Under the pieces are notes generated by a model. That model did not search any database. It worked only from the letters and a program-made list of their open reading frames with translations, and was not told the DNA's origin. Below are positions 49,740 through 55,700 of a DNA stretch of 64,000 bases, one piece after another (the stretch's first letter is position 1; each line of letters opens with the position of its first letter). The position numbers and the translations under genes were made by a program. Location: assembly GCA_036924085.1 (NCBI GenBank), contig JAVGWX010000005.1, forward strand, positions 77,129,547 to 77,193,546. The letters are read 5' to 3'. Origin of the DNA: Ariolimax columbianus. Taxonomy: Eukaryota; Mollusca; Gastropoda; Stylommatophora; Arionidae.

Positions 49740-52700
49740 GTATATTGTGAAAACTACTATACCTGATCGAAATTTATAGAAATTCCTCCCATATCAATTA
49801 TTTATACGGAAAGACCATGCTCATTTCATTTCTCACTGTACATGTGTGGAGAAAATATCATCAAGCAAATGACTGGGGAATGAGAGCATTGGTCATTTAT
49901 TTAAAGCCACCAAAATAACCAAATTTCACAGTAATTATCCATTAACACATTACATTCTACTCAACATATGAAAGACCTCTATTACATTTTAGCATACATT
50001 CACACAAGATATGCCATTTTTACTGACCATATCAAATGAAAATGAAATCTTTATATAGGTTATAAAGAGTCAGTTTCGCCATAAAGTGAAACATGAACAA
50101 TCAGTAACAACACAAGAGGACTAGTAACACATAAGTGTGGTTTTTCAAAAGAGTTGTAAGAAATCCCATGACAGCAGACTAATGAGGATATGCTTAGGAA
50201 GGCCCCATACACAAAAATAAATTATTAGTCCTTTTCTTCTTCGTTCATTCTCAATCTCCCACTATCAAGCCTTGAAATGCAGAATGTTGTCCAGAGAGCG
50301 GAATGCGTTGTGTTGTAGTTTACAGCCTGACTGCAATATTTGCACATTTCGATCCGACTTCGGCAGGAATTATTAGTGATATGGGATACTTCAAAGAAAC
50401 TTGACTAAAGTACCAAATTAAATGTTCCAAAGACCTTGTTGTGTAAGTAGTTGTCCAGCCAGTTTTTAACCAAGATGCCTTTTCAGGTTCAGTCAGTGTG
50501 GAGCAGTAAGTGGTAAACTGTTTATGCTGACAGCAGTGCTCAACATGATCAATCTGTGGGTCTTACAGTGGCTGTGGCCAGCTCAGGTAAACTTTCATCA
50601 TCTTTGTTTTACATTGATCAGGTAACCAAATCAATCAATCAATCAAAACCCTTCAACTGCCTGTGGAAATAGATCCTCAACAAGTACTCACCAAGTCTTC
50701 CTGTCATGTGCCATCATTTCTAGCTCTGCACATGTTGTTCCTGACACTATAAATTCATCATAAAATTATTATTAGTTGACAAAATGTCATGAAAATTTGA
50801 AGTTATAGCCAACAAATATGTTGGTTATTTCATTTTGTGTTCAAAATATCCTCCTTTTGCTGAAACATAAGTTCTCAAACGAGTGCAGCTTTGGACAATT
50901 GCTGTGTTGATTGTGATTTGTTGGAGTTCATTCCAAGCATCAAAAATTTGTTGTTTTAATTCAGTGACATTTCTTATCTTCGTTTAATGTACTTTTTAAA
51001 TCATTAGTATCTAAATTACAATGTCAACAGAATTTAGGTTGGTTCTGTTTGGTTGCCAAAGTGTTGGAGGTATTACAAACGGGAGTCTGATTTTACCATA
51101 TGGTCAGAATATCTGTTTAGCAGCAATCGTGATCGCTGCAGTCTTTCTGCTTTCCTAGCTTCCTGCTTTGTTAGTTCACAGGCTTTTTTATTCTGTCTCC
51201 GTCATTCTGCTACAGCCTTTTTGGAGGCATCACATGATGCTGCTCCTCTACTGAGAGCTGTGCATCAGGTTGTAAGGTCTTATGCAGCATCTTCCCATGT
51301 TTCGAGGTTTATTCTGAAGGTCTTTACATATGTTTTAAGCGTGTTTTTAAAGCGCTTTATTTGGCCCCCATGGGAGCGTTTGCCGTTCTGCATCTCACAT
51401 TGAAAATTATTTTTGGTAGCCGATAGTCTGGCATGCGGACCACATTACTCACCCAGCGAATCTGATTGCATCATAGTGATATCCTGCCATTTGTTACTTA
51501 TCACCTTCCTGAGACAAAGTGTGTGAAAATGATTCAGCTTCTTCATGTAACGCCTGTATATAGTCCATGTTTCACTTGCATACAGCAGCACTGGGACCAC
51601 CACTGACTGTACATCTTCAGCTTCATCTGGAGACTAATGCCATTTTGATGCCAGATATTTGAGTATAGTCTGCCAAACGTGGCACTAGCACAGTAATGAT
51701 GAGTACGCAATAATACCTGATCACTCACATTTTTAATTTGTTAATATGTGGATGTCAAAGTTGCTGAACACATATTTGGAAATTCCTATTCTCTTCTTGA
51801 TTTCCAGTTCATATCTTCCAACCTCCATAATTATATTTCCAAGATAGGATGGACTCTTGACCTGTTCTAGTGTTTGATCATCTATTTTTATCTGTAGAGT
51901 AGATTTCCATTCTACTTTGCTAATTATCATAGTTTTGTTTTCTCAGTGTCGTTGTCCAGTCTTATTTTCTTAGTGTTGTTGTCCAGTTTTGGATCACCAG
52001 TTCCTGTAATTCTTGTTCTAGCTGAACTGTGACATCTGCATAACTGAGACCATTTATTGCTACTTCACTGATAATGAGTCCTGACATGTGTTTTGTCTAT
52101 TTAAAAATTTGTTTTGTGTAAATGTTAAAGACTCCTCTTTTTTACATCTGTACAATGTGAATAAATCCTGCCAATATGTAATATCTCACATATTTTATTA
52201 CCATGGCTACTTCTGATGTGAGAATAATGGTGCCATAATTAAAAAAATGTTGATGGTTTATAACCTGTTATGGTTGTACTGTGACAGATTTAGTCTTGGT
52301 CTTGGCAGACAAATCTTGTCTCTCTATTGGCAGATTATTTTGTCTAGAATTACGCGCAAGTATAATTATATTAATTTAGAGGTGGGCTTTCCGCAGGACC
52401 TGACAACTCACGTCAGCAGATACCGCTGCAAGGGCGGATTAATATCGGCGCCCAGGACGCCATTTTGAATATAGGACCAGCAAAGAAAATAGTCCGGAAG
52501 ACTATAAAAGCCGATGGCGGGCCGGGAGCTCGACAGATTGAACGAGATATTTCAGAGCGATTCAGGGAGAAAGACAGCATTTCAGAGTCATTACATTGAA
52601 CGACATTTCAAGAGAGATTTTGAGAGTGTAATACTAATTTCCAAAGATACATTTGAAGAGGAGCATTTCCAGAAAGACGATTCAGAGGGACTCACTTTGA

Positions 52701-55700
52701 TAGTCGATTCAGTCAGAGAAGAGTGAACGTCGGAGTTCCAGTTTGCAGAAGTAAAGTATTCATTTGTGAGTAATTCGATAACATTTTATCAGGTTGAAGT
52801 TTAACCAGCGTCGGCCACGTGGGCGACCTTTCAAGTTTATAGTCATTGCAGAGATCTCACAGAAGCAGCCTAGATCATCCATAGCTACCCGCTATAGTAG
52901 AGAACAGGCTTCCTACATCTAGATTGGCTGAGAGAAAACTTTACCATTTGACACGTGTGTCGACCCGCGCCAGGTTACCAAATGTGTGGTCAAAATACGC
53001 TGCAGTTTAACACGCGGCTACCTTGCCAAGTTTGTAGTCATCGTAGATTCACAGCAGTAGCCTAGTCTTTTGACATCCACCACGCAGATCGACAGTCGTC
53101 GCTGAGAAGCGGAACCAAGGACGTTTTACCTAGGTTGGGTTTTAACCACAAGTTAACCATCAGCGTCAATACGCCATAATTCGGATTCACATTACGGCAG
53201 GCCAAGTATGGAAAGTAGACTGTAGACAATAGTTTAAGGTTTAGCGGTAGTGAGTGATTTAAGTTAGGTAACCATTAGTTAGGAGTGTGCAAGAGTTGTA
53301 ACATGTAGTAATAAAGAATTTGTTTTTATGGTTTTTAACTAGTGTCCTTAGTTTATTGAAGTGTTAGTTGATGTGATAGATTTTTTTTTACTGTAGAGGT
53401 GGATAGTCGAAGTGCGGCCTCAGAGAGCTAGAAGAGCAAAATCCTGTTCCGCCTGCTACAGTACAGTTCACATACATGTTCCACACACCTGTTTAATTTA
53501 TCATTCTTCTCAAGCAAATTGTCTTCATTCTTGTTCTTAATGGATCCTCCTTGAGCCAGCCTGGCCGTGTTTGAAAGATGCTTTAATTCTGCATGCATGG
53601 CTCTTGTACTTTGCTTCTTTCCCATGTCTTCTAGTATCATACATTTTGGTTCTGTCCACTGTTCTTTGGCATGTTGGCACATTGTGTCACATTGGCTGGT
53701 ATCCTATATTCTAGAATGTGTTTTTCTCCTTTTCTTTCTTTTATTTTGCTTGGATACTTGATTTTTCTGAAAATCTGTTTTCAATAGTTTATAATTTGTC
53801 GTTTGCTTTTAGACAAGTGCCACTTAGGCTTACATTTTCTTCTGGGCTTTTTCTTCTGTATTATTCCATGCTGTCTGACAGTAGGCTATCATATATACTT
53901 TTGACTTTTACAAGATATTTCTGTTTAATGTCAGGCTGCTTTAATGCTATTATTTATATTTGGGGATCCTTCATTATCTTGTCTATGTTTCCCAGTCTGA
54001 TGGCTATGTTAATCACTACAGATTTGTGATCAGAATTTAAATCTGCACTTGGATAAGTTTTTGCCATTGTGAGACCAATTTTGAATCTGACCTTTATCTT
54101 CTTCTTCTGCGTTCGTTCTCAATCTCCCGCTACCAAACCCTGAAAGGGCTTAAGTAGCAGAATGTAGTCCAGAGAACGGAATGCGTTGTCGTAGTTTACA
54201 GCTTGACTGCGATATTTGCACCTTTCGGTCCAACACATCCGACTTCAGCAATATTTGTGAGTACCCGGTTAGCATTCCCTCTTCAATCCCTTCTCCTTAG
54301 CCAGTCTGCCCTGCTGCAGCCTGTTATCCAGGATCACCGTGTGGAGGTGTAGAAGGGTCTTGGCAGCTCTGGTTCGCTGACCCTGACGCTAGCAGTCAGC
54401 TATCTGTCGCTGACCACTGCAGCTCATGAGCTGCTCAGCGTCTTGATCCCAGTGAATCTGACCTTTATCATTATAAAACCAGTCTTTTTTTTTTTTTTAC
54501 TATATCTTGTCTTTACCACATGAACAATCTTTTTTTCCTTCTTGTTTGAAAAATGTAAAGCATTTAACTCATTGTTTTTCTTGACAAAAATGAATCAGTC
54601 CTGTCTATCTCCTCTGTCATTTCATTTCACTTGTAAGTTCTCATATTCATCTTCAGTGTTTTTCATCACTGTGTTCATGAGTTGGTGTTTTCATATGTAA
54701 AATGACAATATTGAATGGCTTAGTCTTTAACTTCAGCAGCATTTTTGTGTCCAATTACCTCATACATATTTTTGGGGTGGTTTATTTTATCAATATTCCT
54801 GCTGCTGATTCTTGATTTACTCCTGAATGTATAAATTATGCTGCTCTTTCTTCATAGATCAGCATTTGTTGATATATATCCAGGTTCATAGCCCTTGCCT
54901 GTATGATATGTATACAAAAATTGATTTTTGTATGTTAGAATAATGAAAGATCCCACAAGTTGCTCTTCATCGTGTTATAACAACTACAAAAACAACCATG
55001 TATCTCAGCAGCTGTTGCTGTTTATATCTGCTGGGGGCTACTAGTTATGTTGAGTTCTTGTTTCCATGCCATGATGTTACAGTGTCCAACATTTTTCTGT
55101 TTCTTGTCTATTTTAATACTCCTGGCAGTGAGTAGGAAAGTTCTGACCACAATCAAGTTCAAACCATATATAGGTCAGCATGCTCGGGATGTGAGGAAAG
55201 CTACTACAACCCGCCATTGAACGCCCTTTTTCAGGACGCACAAAAGAGTCAACTTACTCGTTGTGGGCATTGAGCAACTTCATCTTGTAGAAACTTAAGC
55301 CACCAAAACTTTAATAAATATTTGATGGTCAACATTTGAAAAAGAGATGGGAAGACAACATTAGGGAGTGGACGGGAAGGTCCATAGCTAGAACAAATAT
55401 CCTGGCACAAAACCGAGTAGAGTGGCGGGAACTGGTCAAACAATCTGCAGTATTGGTGCCTCATTGCCCTTTCAGGTTATGGGACTGGTAATGATACAAG
55501 ATCTCTATGATGAGGCAAAATAGTTAACAACGGCAAACAGTCGAGCAGCCTCAAATGTAATTGAAACTGAGGTTGGAGAGGGATGTCTACTATCTCCAAC
55601 AATCATCCTTATAGCTATGAACTATGGGAAACTACAGAACTATAATACTGGCAATTAACAAATAAATAACTCACTTTCAGCTGGAGTTCATTAGAAGAAG

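Noticed and set aside
51053..51403. A 116-codon + strand frame
   Set aside because: Antisense to a recognisable LINE C-terminal domain on the minus strand.
52514..52726. A 70-codon frame [19 protein letters not shown]
   Set aside because: It lies just after a TATA-like box in an LTR-like stretch, has no recognisable domain, and is more likely leader or R/U5-type sequence.
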